DNA from: Branchiostoma floridae
Lineage: Eukaryota; Chordata; Leptocardii; Amphioxiformes; Branchiostomatidae
Direction of reading: 5' to 3'
Assembly: GCF_000003815.2 (NCBI RefSeq)
Contig: NC_049991.1
Location: forward strand, 18,382,037-18,446,036
DNA: 64,000 bases
A program made the position numbers and the translations under genes. Under the pieces are notes generated by a model, which had not been told where the DNA came from, did no database searches, and was given only the letters and a program-made list of their open reading frames with translations. Positions 27,291 to 38,483 of the stretch are shown here, in pieces (the stretch's first letter is position 1; each line of letters begins with the position of its first letter).

Positions 27291-27458
27291 TTACTTACGT
27301 CTAATGATTTTTATTCAAGTTTCAAGTTTATTCAAAACCAAAATGTGCGTTGCAGCCATATTGGCTAAATTACGCAACAGATTCACATAGCATATAAGAG
27401 ACGCCAATTTTCCGCTAACAACTGTTTCTAATACACGTTAAAAGTTACATATTAAGTC

Positions 27459-27461
<3 letters not shown>

Positions 27462-27543
<82 letters not shown>

Positions 27544-27560
27544 AGAGAGAGAGAGAGAGA
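27462..27560. repeat. (TA)n-(GA)n compound microsatellite
   Basis: About 15 TA units directly followed by about 35 GA units with a few interruptions. Confidence 0.95.
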
Positions 27561-28295
27561 ATAAAATTGGGTTCTATAGTGTCCACTATGTCACATAACT
27601 ATGATTAATGTTATAGCGATGAAGCTTAGACATGCTGGTTAAAAGATAAACAAATACGATACAAAAATGGCAGTTAGTCACTCAAGCAACGATATGATTT
27701 TGGAACTGGATGTGATTCTCTAAAATAACATTGAGTTGCCCGAGTAACTGTTATTTAGCGGGGTGATCTTATTTGTAACTTTTATTGTAAATCTTATAAT
27801 TGCAGTTAATGTAAATTGATTAAAATCTAAATACGCCCAACATTGTTTTTCTAAGTATAATGTCGTCAAGAAATTGATAAAAATGGACTAGAAATGTAAT
27901 GCAATCGTCTTGACTTTCCTAGTTGAACGATTTGAACCCCCAAATCTGACGACGATAATTTCAGATAATTTTCTATCATCTTTCTTGAATTAGCTGTAAT
28001 AACTCCGTAGCGACAGCGAAAGTTACTCCGCCGTATCATTACAGTCTCGTGTCGTCTCACATGTCTACACATCTGGACTCTTTCGACATGACAAGCTGTC
28101 TGATGTACACAAACTAGTTGGGATGTGTGCGTTTGTCCTTAAGTCCCCTTTGCATTGGATGGATACCAGATTGAGAAGTTTGATTTCTATGATCTACGAC
28201 TTTCTGAATTGATCATGAACCATGTTATAAAAGTATGATTTAAAAGCGAAAACACATAATAATTTAGTCATCACCGCGGCCTGAGACAACGATTG

Positions 28296-28520
28296 AATGA
28301 ATGGATGGATGGATGGATGGATGGATGGATGGATGGATGGATGGATGGATGGATGGATGGATGGATGGATGGATGGATGGATGGATGGATGGATGGATGG
28401 ATGGATGGATGGATGGATGGATGGATGGATGGATGGATGGATGGATGGATGGATGGATGGAAAGATGGATGGATGGATGGATGGATGGATGGAAAGATGG
28501 ATGGATGGATGGATGGAAAA
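28296..28520. repeat. (ATGG)n microsatellite
   Basis: About 55 units with two GGAAAG interruptions. Three plus-strand frames read as W-M-D-G repeats and are not genes. A decayed (GAAT)n tract follows at 28575-28700. Confidence 0.95.
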
Positions 28521-29186
28521 TTGAATGATATAAAAGTATAATTTTAAAGAGAAAACAGGTGATACTTAAGTCATGACTCAGATATGAATGAATGCGCGAA
28601 TAAATGAATGGATTGATGAATTAGTGAATGAATGAATGAATGAATAAATGCATGGTTTGATGAATGCACGAATGAATGAATGAATGAATAAACGGGTGAA
28701 TGTTTTGATAAGAGATTTATTCGTGTAAAACCTGGCAGCTCTGCGGCTGAAAATAAGTTTTAAATATTAATTATTTCTATAATGTAATCATATCTGTAAC
28801 ATGTCTTTTTTCATGTTCAGAAAACGATACACGGTGTAGAGGTATGATTTATAGGACAACATGAAATACACAACGTAAAGAAGATTCATTGAGGGATCTG
28901 TCAAATTTTAGGCGGCTCATCTGTCGCTCAAGAATCGTCGACTCAGCTGAAAAGGGGTACCAGATAATGTAAGAAATGATTTTGAAATAATTCCTTCTGA
29001 CACCATCCTACAGACGTGTCTGTGCCCCTAGTAAGGCGAAGCAAAGGTAGCTGACCCTGTCTGGAAACAATAAGAGAGCTTACACCAGTTCTAGCTCGAG
29101 TACCTGCCTGGCAGAATGACTCCCCGTGCGCATATTGGGAGCCTAATGTGTGTCAGGTTGTGGGATGCTGCGGGGTCAGCTGTTAA

Positions 29187-29470
29187 CGATGTTTACGGTG
29201 GGATCTTGTCAGAGTCGCGCTTCTAGGCGATCGTGATCAGCGCAAGATGCACGACTATGGCGGGAAGTAATCTCCGAGCAGATGTCGGTGGTGGAAGCTT
29301 GTGCCTTTGATCATATGTCCCATTGTCTGTCCACACTCTTGATGTTTACGGTGGTATCTTGTCAGAGTCGCGCTTCTAGGCGATCGTGATCAGCGCAAGA
29401 TGTACGACCACGGCGGGAAGTACATGTTACTCTCCAAGGAGATGGTGGTGGGGAAGATTTAGAACTTTTT
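29187..29470. repeat. Pair of ~125-bp direct repeats
   Basis: 29187-29310 and 29340-29470 share GATGTTTACGGTGG, CTTGTCAGAGTCGCGCTTCT and AGGCGATCGTGATCAGCGCA. The right parts carry variants of the TCTCCAAGCAGATG terminus. Confidence 0.8.
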
Positions 29471-30471
29471 ATCGTATGCCCCGTTTTCTGTCCGCACCCC
29501 TAACCAATTTTTGCTGCAACGTCAAAGAATATATCGTTAAGGTATGTATGTTACCGAATGTATTTTAGTAGTGATCCAAGACGACAATATAACTGTGTAT
29601 GCACTGCGTTGATTTGTAAGGTAAGTGTAATTAGTCAATACTTGTGTATTTTCCCCTTCATAAACTACGTTAGAAATCAATTTGTTCCAAAGAAACACAG
29701 GCTTTACAGAGCTATCTCCACCTGGCGTTTGTCCATATAGGAACCTTTGGTTAAAATGGCAGACTATGACTTACACATTAGTAAAGCACTTAAACAGCTG
29801 ATGAATAAAAATGACACAATTTCAAACGTCTGGATCTGTAAACCTTGCCTTTTTTTGTCAAAGACCTTGCATTTAATCACATCATTATTTTGATATTGAA
29901 TTATTTGATCATCGTAATCATACTTTATCCACTGGTTTTATTATGATTTTAAGTTATAAAGTCTGGCATCAATTCAGGCTACTGTCCGCCATTGTTGGAT
30001 TGGGGACTATCTCTTCTCAATGAATCAATTCATAAAGAATATTGGAAGACAAGTTGTATCTTCTTCATGGACAAAGATTCCCGCCAACCGTCACCAAGGT
30101 TACGAGTGTGACGTCATCCTCGTCCTCCCATCGTCTGACACCGTCCATCACGCAAGAGGGCGGCAAGCCTTCTAAAAAGACGGGTTTCAGATGGACTTAT
30201 CCTCCACGTAAACATTGCCAGGGAGGTAGGTAACTCAAGACGCCCGGCGAATTCCAAGAGTCTAAGTTCGCCGGCACTTGGAAACAACTAAACAAACAGC
30301 CTGTGACCCCAGATGTGGCGGGGCGAGGGTGGTGTATACACGGGGAAGACGGGATGTTGGTCCACGGGCTTTAAAACTGATCACAGGTCACGGTGGGGGA
30401 AGGAGGGTTATGTAAAGAGAGAAGAGCGGACAGACTGAACGTTGAAGAAATGTTTCATCGATGGCGTTGAA

Positions 30472-30590
30472 AATCGTGGCCTAGCGGTAACAGGGTTGCT
30501 GGACGTCCTGAGTTTGAATTCCAGACTGCAGTCTCGGTGTTATGCCATTGGGACAAGCACAACATCGGGAAGTTATTGTTAACAACACGC
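30472..30590 (+). mobile_element. tRNA-derived SINE
   Basis: The plus strand has GTGGCCTAGCGGTAACAGGG (A box region), GAGTTTGAATTCC (B box) and TATGCCATTGGGACAAGCAC, a diverged version of the common SINE tail. Confidence 0.6.
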
Positions 30591-31104
30591 AAGGAATGAG
30601 ATTATGTGTCATTTGCTGTCTTGTGTAACCTGCACATTACAAGAAACAAGGTTAAACTATAGTAGCTATTCTGGACTTCAAGTATGATGGCTGTTCCCAT
30701 GCCAAAGCTAAGTCCAATCATTTAATAATGATTGAAGAAGTTAGACGGTAAGCTTTTCGTTTCCTTTTACTTAATGCAACACGTAACAAGACCTGAAGGC
30801 CATTCATTTCAAGGTGTGACCCGAAGGCCACTCCAAGGTTACTGGTTACATTGTAACTGTAACAGCATCTCTTCTCAGCCCTGGGTCAGAAACATCATGA
30901 CTGGGGACAGCTCAATTATATTGCTCACTATGGGTGGCGACTTACTGACATAGAAAACTATGACAATTTTTTTAAAGAGCTTAGGTCGGTTTGGAATTGT
31001 GACCTAAGCCTTAACAAGCGTTACACGTATGAATTTATAATACACAAGCATAGTCGTATCTAAAAGTTATCTGGCAGTGTTGTGCGGACCCCCCCTCCTC
31101 TGTT

Positions 31105-31220
31105 TTGTTGTTGTTTTGTATGTAGCCTCTTAGTACTATTATCTGTATAGCTATTTTTGTTATTGGTTGCCATACATTGTACCCTGTGCGATTCTTGAGC
31201 AATAAAATTCATTCATTCAT
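31105..31220 (+). mobile_element. LINE 3' tail with (ATTC)n end
   Basis: A T-rich 3' UTR-like stretch ends TTCTTGAGCAATAAAATTCA then (ATTC)n, a typical CR1/L2-type tail. There is no coding sequence. Confidence 0.5.
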
Positions 31221-31770
31221 AGGCACACCACGCGCCTTTCTCCCGGAGTGAGTAAGATTAATGGCCCAGGAGAACCACTTGTGCGGAGTTGTAATTGGCA
31301 AAACATTGTCAAGACAATAAGGTTGACAGAAAACTATCATGATAAAATCTTGTGAAGAGCGTAAGTCCTAGGTTCGATCCCATGGAAATGGAATTGATCT
31401 AAAATCTATCTGTCAGTACGGCACGTATGGACCCCCCTCCCCTGCCAGAGACACACCACGCGCCTTCCCCGGGAGTGAGTAAGATTAATGGCCCCGGGAG
31501 AACCACTTGTGCGGAGTTGTAATTGGCAAAACATTGTCAAGACAATAAGGTTGACAGAAAACTATGATGATAAAATCTTGTGAAGAGCGTAAGTCCTAGG
31601 TTCGATCCCATGGAATTGATCTAAAATCTATCTGTCAGTACGGCACGGACGGACCCCCCTCCCCTGCCAGAGACACACCACGCGCCTTCCCCGGGAGTGA
31701 GTAAGATTAATGGCCCCGGGAGAACCACTTGTGTGGAGTTGTAATTGGCAAAACATTGTCAGAGCAGTTC
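31221..31770. repeat. Two and a half tandem units of ~228 bp
   Basis: Units starting near 31222, 31450 and 31675 share CACACCACGCGCCTT, GAGTGAGTAAGATTAATGGC and GTCCTAGGTTCGATCCCATG. The last contains a tRNA-like B box, so the unit may include a SINE. Confidence 0.85.
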
Positions 31771-31974
31771 ATCGCCTCATCCATCATGGCGACAAGTAGA
31801 ACCGGAAGTCGCCTGACCGATGTCCATTCCCAGCATGCCTATCGACCGAAAGTGTTCGAAAGTGGACCTTTCAGTTCAGTTCAGGTTTGCATGATTTGGT
31901 GACCACATCAGAGGGTTTGTGTTGCGCTATGATGTAACGTAATATCGTCTTAAGTCATCCTTGTCACAGCAAAC

Positions 31975-32260
31975 AACACACACAAGCACAAACCTCCGTA
32001 CCCAGTCCCATCCTCGACTACATACACAATGGCACACACACATACACAGAGACACACACCGTGACACACACACACACACCACACACACTAACACACACAC
32101 ACACACACCACACACACACACACTAACACACACTAACACACACACATTCACGCACACGTACACAGACACACATACTTACACGCACGTACACACACGCCCA
32201 GACACACGCACACGTACACAGACACACACGCGCACACACACAAAGGTATACGGACACAGA
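31975..32260. repeat. (CA)n-rich microsatellite region
   Basis: Interrupted CA repeats with CACACGTA and CACTAA variants over about 280 bp. Confidence 0.9.
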
Positions 32261-32668
32261 CACGTGCATACATAAAAGGTTGCTTTGCTTTTAGAAAAGA
32301 AACTCACCTGATTGTAACATCACATCGCGGAGTTACTCATATTAGCCTTTATTGCTTGGGAAGTAGAATTTGAATTTTATTTCGTATTTCTATCCTATAG
32401 TTTGTAGTTTGACCGTATGAGCGTCACTGTGGGTTTTGTTGCGTCACTACAACTTCTTCTCTTAGACCGCGCCTTGATCGTCAATGCCAACCGGAAGAGG
32501 GCGTCCTTCGTCACCAGGGATATCTCATGCCTGTGGTGGTATCTCTCAATGCTGTTCTGTTATCACAATAATGTGACAAATTTCATGGTGATTGGTACAA
32601 TTAGATACGGTGGTATCTAAAACGGGTGAAATTGAACAGTCTGGTATCAAAACCTGTAGCCGTGATGG

Positions 32669-32881
32669 TACTGTAATGTAGAAACTTTCGCGGTGGTTTT
32701 ATGTTCGCGGTTTTCATGGTGGCCCCTTCACAGCGAACTTAAATACACCGCGAACATTTTTTCCATGGCAGTAAGAGACTACAGTGTATGATGCTATCGC
32801 GAACTTAAAACCACCGCGAAAAGTCCTTTTTTCCCGCTACCGCGAAATTAAATCCCCGCGAACTTAAATGCATTTACAGTA
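32669..32881. mobile_element. Fold-back 'CGCGG' MITE, copy 1
   Basis: A TA-bounded palindromic element with termini TACTGTAATG and CATTTACAGTA. The interior is a chain of TTCGCGGTGGTTTTA and TAAAACCACCGCGAA blocks in both orientations, so the whole can fold back on itself. Copies are at 54310-54519 and 59652-59857. Confidence 0.75.
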
Positions 32882-32925
32882 TTTAGGCTCGTAGCTAGCT
32901 ACCTTGGTTTAGTGAGGAAATAGGT

Positions 32926-33012
32926 GTAAAGGGATAATATTGCTGTAAGGGTTCGAACCCAAAACCTTTTGATTCTTAAAGTCAGCAACTCTGACCACAG
33001 TACAGGGCCATC
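32926..33012 (-). mobile_element. tRNA-like SINE head
   Basis: On the minus strand GTGGTCAGAGTTGCTGAC and TTTTGGGTTCGAACCC resemble tRNA A- and B-box regions at normal spacing. The flanks do not form an acceptor stem, so it is treated as a SINE or pseudo-tRNA. Confidence 0.45.
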
Positions 33013-33840
33013 ATACTACCATTATCAAGCCTCTTGGACCAAGTTCGATCATATTTTTCCACATAAAGAGTTTTGCTGCTACCTCACTTGTTTTGTCGTT
33101 TCTCAGTTTAAGACAACGTTGGCCATGGAGCATTACATCTTACAGGTGTAAACTCCTGTAATACAGGTGTAGAAACCTTACAGGTGCACATCGGGGAACT
33201 CTACACCTGTGCCATGGGCGGCCATGGCAGCGAAATTCCTTTGTCATGGCAGCTGTCACGCGAAAAGTTCAACTTTTCATGCTTTGCAGTAAGAGGACGC
33301 AAAATTATAATATGCATGCATCTACGTCAAATCCTTGTACTGACTTCTTCTATAAGATCTCAGGATCAACAAAGGCTAACGCTAAGTTTTGTTCTTCCCT
33401 AGAAAGTCTATTTTGTATACCTTTAGTCTAACAAAGGGAAGAAAAAAAACGACAAATCATGTCTTTTTTTACATTCTTGATTTTTTATAAGCTTTATGTG
33501 TAAAGACAGGTATATATGAAAGCCTCATAATTTAAGTACAGTTTAAGTACAGTTTAGCCAAGACAAACATTCCAGAAAAAGTTAAATTCTTCAGAAATGT
33601 CTCTCTATTTTATCGACCTTCATTCCTGACCGCTAGCCCCGTCATCTCTACCCCTGACTCTGTCAAGGTCCGAGGCGCCATTAATTAGCATACTTTACCT
33701 CCCGGCAGTCGTGGGAATCCAGGCGACGACAAACCGCTGTGGCCTTCTCACTCAAACTACAAGCTTGTTTGGGGTAACTTCTGGACCCATCTGTCACTGC
33801 TCGCGTCACACGGGGGTTCTGTAGTCGTGACGGTGTCTGG

Positions 33841-34540
33841 TGGCAAGGCTGGGCCCAGCGGAAACCGTGAGGCTGACACCGCGATGGAGTAGTATGTAAT
33901 GTGTTGATTAATTATAGGTAAACAGAAAGCTGGATATATGGATGGATAGATAGATAGATGGAAAATGGATATATAGTTAGAAGGCAAGGCTGGTCCGAGC
34001 GGAAAACATGACGGTGAAGTATGTAGATTGATAGGTAGACAGAAAGCTGGATAGATAGATGGATAGATAGATGGATAGATAGATGGATGGATAGACGGCT
34101 GATGGCAAGGCTAGGCCCAGTGGAAACCACGTTGAAGTACCATGTAATGCGTAGATGGATTGATAGATAGACAGAAAGCTGGATTGATGAATAGATTGAT
34201 AGATGATTAGATATATAGATGGACAGATGGATAGATAGAATAAAGTCATGTGGCTAAATAGATAGATGAAAAGGTAAGAAGTTGGATAGATAGACGGATA
34301 GATAGATAGATGAATGGGTGGCTAGATAGATAGATAGACAGATAGATTGATAGATGGATAGATAGATGGCTGGATGGATAGATAGATAGATAGATAGATA
34401 GATGGATGGATAGATAACTGGATAGATAGATTGTTAGGTCGAATAGATAAATATCTATCTATCTATCTATCTATCTATCTGTCTATATATCTGTCTGTCT
34501 GTCCGTCTGTCCGTCCGTCCATCCATCCATCCATCCATGA
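33841..34540. repeat. GATA-rich minisatellite ending in an inverted TATC tract
   Basis: Three units of about 130 bp start GGCAAGGCTGGGCCCAGCGG and contain CAGAAAGCTGGAT plus GATA runs (33841, 33982, 34105). They lead into (GATA)n, then an abrupt switch to (TATC)n at about 34451, then (GTCT)n, (GTCC)n and (ATCC)n. Confidence 0.85.
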
Positions 34541-35095
34541 CATTTTTCAAGGGTCCCAATAGCGTTGTTTTTTCGGTTAAGTTGTTTCCCCTTCATCCCT
34601 GACTCGAGAGGGAAGTCGGCTCATGAAGGCATGGGTTTCCTCGCCCTGCTCTAGAGGCGCCGCCTGCGGATGTCTTCAGCACTGCAGCAAGCGACTAAGT
34701 TTGGCATCTGATGTGGAACTATCCGAGGTGTCCAGAATTACATAGTATTACAAGTTTCTCTTGACAGACTTTTACTTCTAAGTGGAATACAGATCTCCAT
34801 AAGTTAAATGCAAATAATGATGATTACTAATACTATGCTAATAAGGATAACTATAAGTAAACTAGCTCCTTTATAAAGCCAAGCTAAAACGTTGACTGGG
34901 AGTTTGGTGCAGTTAGAGCGCCTCCTAGCGGGATGGACGAGACAGCAACCCGGGCAATCTTTTATTTTATTAACTTTTTCAACCTCACATGCTAAACTAG
35001 GAAGTGAACACTGTCTCTGACCGATTCAAACAAAGTGGGTTCATTAGAGACAAAAAAAGCAACGACAACAAAAAACATTTTCAAGTCATCATACT

Positions 35096-35101
35096 TTTAT
35101 T
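35096..35101 (-). terminator. Possible polyadenylation signal of the prokineticin-like gene
   Basis: AATAAA on the minus strand, about 660 bases past the stop codon. It is one plausible 3' end. Position alone cannot prove use. Confidence 0.3.
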
Positions 35102-35657
35102 GTGAATTATTAAGTTGTACATTCAAGAGCCCAGCTCGTATTTGTGAATATTGTATCATGTAAGGTCAAAATCGGACCTGAATCTTTGATATTTCCTAAC
35201 ACAACATTAGGACTCAAATAGGTATACTCAAATGTAGTAGGCATGGACTTGAAATGTTATAAGGAAAAAAATTATAGCGGGCATACTCCACTATAAACTC
35301 CCCTCTGCACTGCCTCCATTTCAAAGTGTTTTCAATGAATCTTTGAATTGTAGTATGACAAATGCAGTGGTGTACTTCAAGGTTATCTACAAGAAGAGTT
35401 TCTCACTGGATGTTGAACACTAATTTTCTTCTAAAATGCATCACAATTCGACAGAAATGTTAACTATTTCCTCTTAGTTATCCGGTACAATTTTTCCTTG
35501 ATATGTGCTCCTAAAACCAAATACTGGACAAGCGACCTTTCTTGCTTTACTGTGGTTACTGAGGCTGTCAAACAACAGTTCATTTGTTAGATAACAGTTC
35601 ACCATTCAAGGTCATACTAAAGGACACGCCCGTCCGCATATGCAAATTTCTAGAAGC

Positions 35658-35768
35658 AAGATGGCGGTCGTGCCGATGACGTCATCTCCGAACAAAGATG
35701 GCGGCCGCGCTGGTGACGTCATCACCGAACAAAGATGGCGGTCGCGCCGGTGACGTCATCATCAGCGC
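35658..35768. promoter_or_regulatory. Three 37-bp units pairing a YY1-like and a CRE motif
   Basis: Three direct 37-bp units start at 35658, 35695 and 35732. Each holds AAGATGGCGG (the core of the YY1 site) followed about 10 bases later by TGACGTCATC, whose TGACGTCA is a perfect palindromic CRE/ATF site. The motifs stay intact while the bases between them vary (GTGCCGA, CGCGCTGG, CGCGCCGG), which hints at selection on them. The last unit overlaps the stop codon of the prokineticin-like exon (35762-35764), so the array is the start of that gene's 3' UTR. An octamer-like ATGCAAAT sits just outside at 35640-35647. The alternative is an unselected GC-rich minisatellite. Confidence 0.55.
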
Positions 35769-36028
35769 ATGTGTGGATAATCGCAGCGGCCTAGCACCTT
35801 GCCCCTGGGCGCCAGACAGGACAGGCCGTCGGCGCAGGGGCAGCGCCAGAAGCGTCTCGGGGCGTCCAGCGGATAGGGCAGGTAGTCCCCGGCGATGTGG
35901 CAGCGGTCGCCCCGCAGGCCCATCGGCTTGCAGACGGGGATCCCCGAGAACAGGTCCCGTAGGCCCAGCGGCGCGCAGCACGACTTCTGGCCCCGAGCCT
36001 GGATACACTGGCGATCGCTCTCACATAC
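35762..36028 (-). CDS. Prokineticin/astakine-like cysteine-rich exon (constant exon 2, terminal)
   Basis: This exon encodes 88 residues and a stop codon. Ten cysteines lie at exon residues 2, 8, 17, 18, 33, 43, 63, 65, 71 and 82, a C-x5-C-x8-CC-x14-C-x9-C-x19-C-P-C-x5-C-x10-C pattern. Vertebrate prokineticins, as I recall them, share the x5, CC, x9, C-P-C and x5 spacings and the 'C-x-P-x-G-x2-G-x2-C-H' stretch, matched here by CKPMGLRGDRCH. The family are small secreted, disulfide-rich ligands; prokineticins act on class A GPCRs and astakines are blood-cell cytokines. The acceptor is a pyrimidine-rich tract ending GCCGCAG at 36029-36035 and leaves the exon in phase 0, starting V-C-E-S-D. In vertebrate prokineticins an intron also falls just before the first cysteine. 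There is no signal peptide in the exon, so an upstream first exon is required. A Dickkopf Cys-2 domain has the same fold, but C-P-C and the N-terminal intron fit prokineticin better. The plus strand is also open here, as a GC-rich shadow. Confidence 0.85.
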   Translation of the reverse strand, partial: VCESDRQCIQARGQKSCCAPLGLRDLFSGIPVCKPMGLRGDRCHIAGDYLPYPLDAPRRFWRCPCADGLSCLAPRGKVLGRCDYPHMR

Positions 36029-36206
36029 CTGCGGCAACACAACAGAGGCATCGTCAGAAAAATGGACTCAATATTTGTTTGTTTGTTTAAACCTTTATAT
36101 AGCATTTCCAGCCCTGTAGCCTTTACCTGTTTTAAGAAGAGGGAAGATTTTCTGTATATAAGATAGAATTGACATTTGTTGGGCATGGATAAATGTTATT
36201 GTCATC

Positions 36207-36452
36207 TACTCTCCAAGCAGAGGTTAGGCTCCCGGCTGTTTTTTAACGTNNNNNNNNNNNNNNNNNNNNNNNNNNNNNNNNNNNNNNNNNNNNNNNNNNN
36301 NNNNNNNNNNNNNNNNNNNNNNNNNNNNNNNNNNNNNNNNNNNNNNNNNAGAGGCCGCCCCGCAGAGCCAACAGCCAGCAGAGAAGGCTCCTCAAAAACG
36401 ATTAAAAAAAAGTTAAAAAAACAGCCGGAGTCTAACCTCTGCTTGGAGAGTA
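36207..36452. mobile_element. TIR element with 9-bp target-site duplication, containing the assembly gap
   Basis: Near-perfect terminal inverted repeats of about 40 bp begin TACTCTCCAAGCAGAGG and run into an A/T-rich end. They flank 36250-36349 (all N) and about 60 bases of unique sequence. Outside them is the direct repeat ATTGTCATC, at 36198-36206 and 36453-36461. A 9-bp duplication is typical of Mutator-like elements. Internal coding capacity cannot be judged because of the gap. Related termini (TCTCCAAGCAGATG or TCTCCGAGCAGATG) occur near 11820 and 29270. Confidence 0.75.
36250..36349. other. Assembly gap (100 N)
   Basis: Exactly 100 undetermined bases, a conventional placeholder, so the true length is unknown. 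It lies inside the TIR element and in the intron of the prokineticin-like gene, between the constant exon and its truncated copy. Confidence 0.98.
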
Positions 36453-36472
36453 ATTGTCATCGTCATTGATTC

Positions 36473-36572
36473 GTGCCTGGATACACTGGCGATCACTTGT
36501 GGCAACACAACAGGGAGCATCGTCAGGATAATGAACTCACATGAACATGGCATTTCCAGCCCTGTAGCCTTT
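36473..36572 (-). pseudogene. Truncated duplicate of the 5' end of the cysteine exon and its intron
   Basis: This stretch repeats 35994-36125. The shared blocks are the ~20 bases around GGATACACTGGCGATC (exon codons R-Q-C-I-Q), the intron block with CAACACAACAG...CATCGTCAG, and the block CATTTCCAGCCCTGTAGCC. Relative to the functional copy, about 12 bases spanning the acceptor and the first cysteine codon are missing and the rest of the exon is absent. It is therefore a non-coding remnant, or allelic sequence placed next to the gap. Confidence 0.6.
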
Positions 36573-37319
36573 AAATTGATTCACACCGTAGTTCACCGTT
36601 GGCATCAGAGAAGGCCCCATTCACACCATGCAAAACAATATCTGTCGATATCGTATGACAGCAGAAGTAGGACAGATTGTAAATTGGGCCAATTTTTTTC
36701 CACACTAGGAATGACGCGGGGCGATGGACGTACGACACACTACCGGCTCGTGTAAAACGGACAGGTGTCGTGCGAAGCATTTCCTCAAATCTTCTCAGAA
36801 GTTTGAAAGCTCATAGAGTATAGGGCTGAATAGAGCTGAGCAAATATACATGTCAATGAGAGTTTAAGACGCATGGGACGCTAGGGAAGGCACGTGACAT
36901 TAGGCGTACGGAAACACGACTCAAACATTTGGGTCAGGGCCCATTGGTTTGAGTCACGTTTTCCTAAGTCTCTTGTCGTTCGACGAGAAAGGTAGTGGTG
37001 GCATATATGTTTCCGTCCACTTTGAACTTGCTTTAACTACGTTTACATGTGTCTAGATTTGGTAAATGATAGAAGATTGAAAATCCCCTAAAATTCCCTA
37101 AAAATTCAAAATCGCTCGAGGGTCGACCGTATTTTTCGCTGAAAATCTACCCGTCAGAAATTGGGCTGCGCTTGTATCAAGTTGTCGTTTTTGCCTTTTT
37201 GGTGGATGAGCTGCTAGAATAGCCAGAAGCTCTAGCAATGGACAGGACGTCGGCATGAGTTTTAGGGATCCCAGATCAAGGATGTCATCCAGGTAATTGA
37301 ATCAACATTTCCTTACCAG

Positions 37320-37497
37320 TACAGTAGAAGCCGCTTAATTGCACGGCCTATTTGCCAGTGAATTTGGTGCAATTATCCGGCTGGTGCAATTATGCGAAGT
37401 TATCTAGCTGGACCGAACCGGTTTGGAATTTTGGGATTCCGTCCAGTTAACAGAAGTGTGCGTTAATCCGGTGTGCAATTAATTGGCTTCCACTGTA
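37320..37497. mobile_element. pogo-like MITE, copy 2
   Basis: Same length, termini and orientation as the copy at 7930-8107, with scattered substitutions. It lies in the intron of the prokineticin-like gene, 1.3 kb upstream of the constant exon. Confidence 0.8.
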
Positions 37498-38390
37498 TTA
37501 GGAACACATCCCACCGCTGCCACCAAATGTAGGGGAGCGAAGGATTAGTCGCACATTCTCTGCTTGCCTGGTGTCTACTGCGGTCGACACACCTGGTGTC
37601 TGGTCTCTTTATTGAATCCTGATCAGAAGCGTATGTGGGGTGGCCCTGTCATAAGAATGCCATGGCCATGTCGTCTTTCTTCCTGCAGCTGTTTTCTCAC
37701 ATTGTGAGAATTTGTGACTTCCATACGTGTTCGTAATACTTAATTTAGTTTAAAGCCAGTTAGGTTAACGTCGCATTTCCATGCCGGGGCCCGGCCGGGC
37801 TGTTTGTGGAAACGAAAAATAGAAATGTATACGCAAAGAAAATTACACAAATAATGCCCAAGACTATTCTCTTGTAGTTAGGTGTCTTTTATATCATACT
37901 ATTGGTTCCCGGAAGCTATCAGGACGGGCCCCAGTTTGGAAATGTGACGTAGACCGAAGATAATGGAGACAAGGTGATACACTTCGCTTCTCCGGGTCGA
38001 AGTGTTTTATTCCCTTGGTGCATTTGTAGGTTCAGAGGGGGTGGAAAAAGGGCCTTGGGTTAATCAGTGCGCTTAAAAGGGTGTCGTTTTGAGCACTTAA
38101 CACGGTCCCAATTTTGTCCCTGTTGCGTCATAGTGAATTTTCAATGTGTCCTTACGGCAAAGTCACGGCCGTCCTAAGATTTTATCTACCCCCCCTGAGG
38201 AATGAAGGTACTGTTTTCGATGCGTTTGTGTTTCATTCGCCAATAGGCTTAGTAATGACTGAAATTTGTATCTGATAATTCTGATTCACAAGTTAAAAAC
38301 TATTTTCAACTCAAGGATTAGATTCGCAGAAAAAGAAAAGGCTGAAAAATTAGATGAATCTAACTCTTGTGTTTGTCAATTGTTACCTCC

Positions 38391-38402
38391 GTGTGTGTGT
38401 GT

Positions 38403-38459
<57 letters not shown>

Positions 38460-38479
38460 TGTCTGTGTGTTTGTGTGTA
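38391..38479. repeat. (GT)n microsatellite
   Basis: About 40 GT units with few interruptions, in the intron of the prokineticin-like gene. Confidence 0.95.
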
Positions 38480-38483
38480 ACGG

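Noticed and set aside
28293-28541. W-M-D-G repeat proteins in three frames
   Set aside because: Simple (ATGG)n microsatellite.
32926-33012. Functional tRNA gene
   Set aside because: A- and B-box-like blocks present, but no acceptor stem pairing; fits a SINE head. The same applies to the B boxes at 30.5, 46.8, 56.6, 62.5 and 63.2 kb.
35762-36028. Dickkopf Cys-2 domain as the identity of the cysteine exon
   Set aside because: Same fold family, but the C-P-C motif, the cysteine spacing and an intron just before the first cysteine match prokineticin/astakine better.
35698-36090. 130-codon plus-strand frame opposite the cysteine exon
   Set aside because: GC-rich shadow. The minus frame has the cysteine pattern, splice acceptor and stop.
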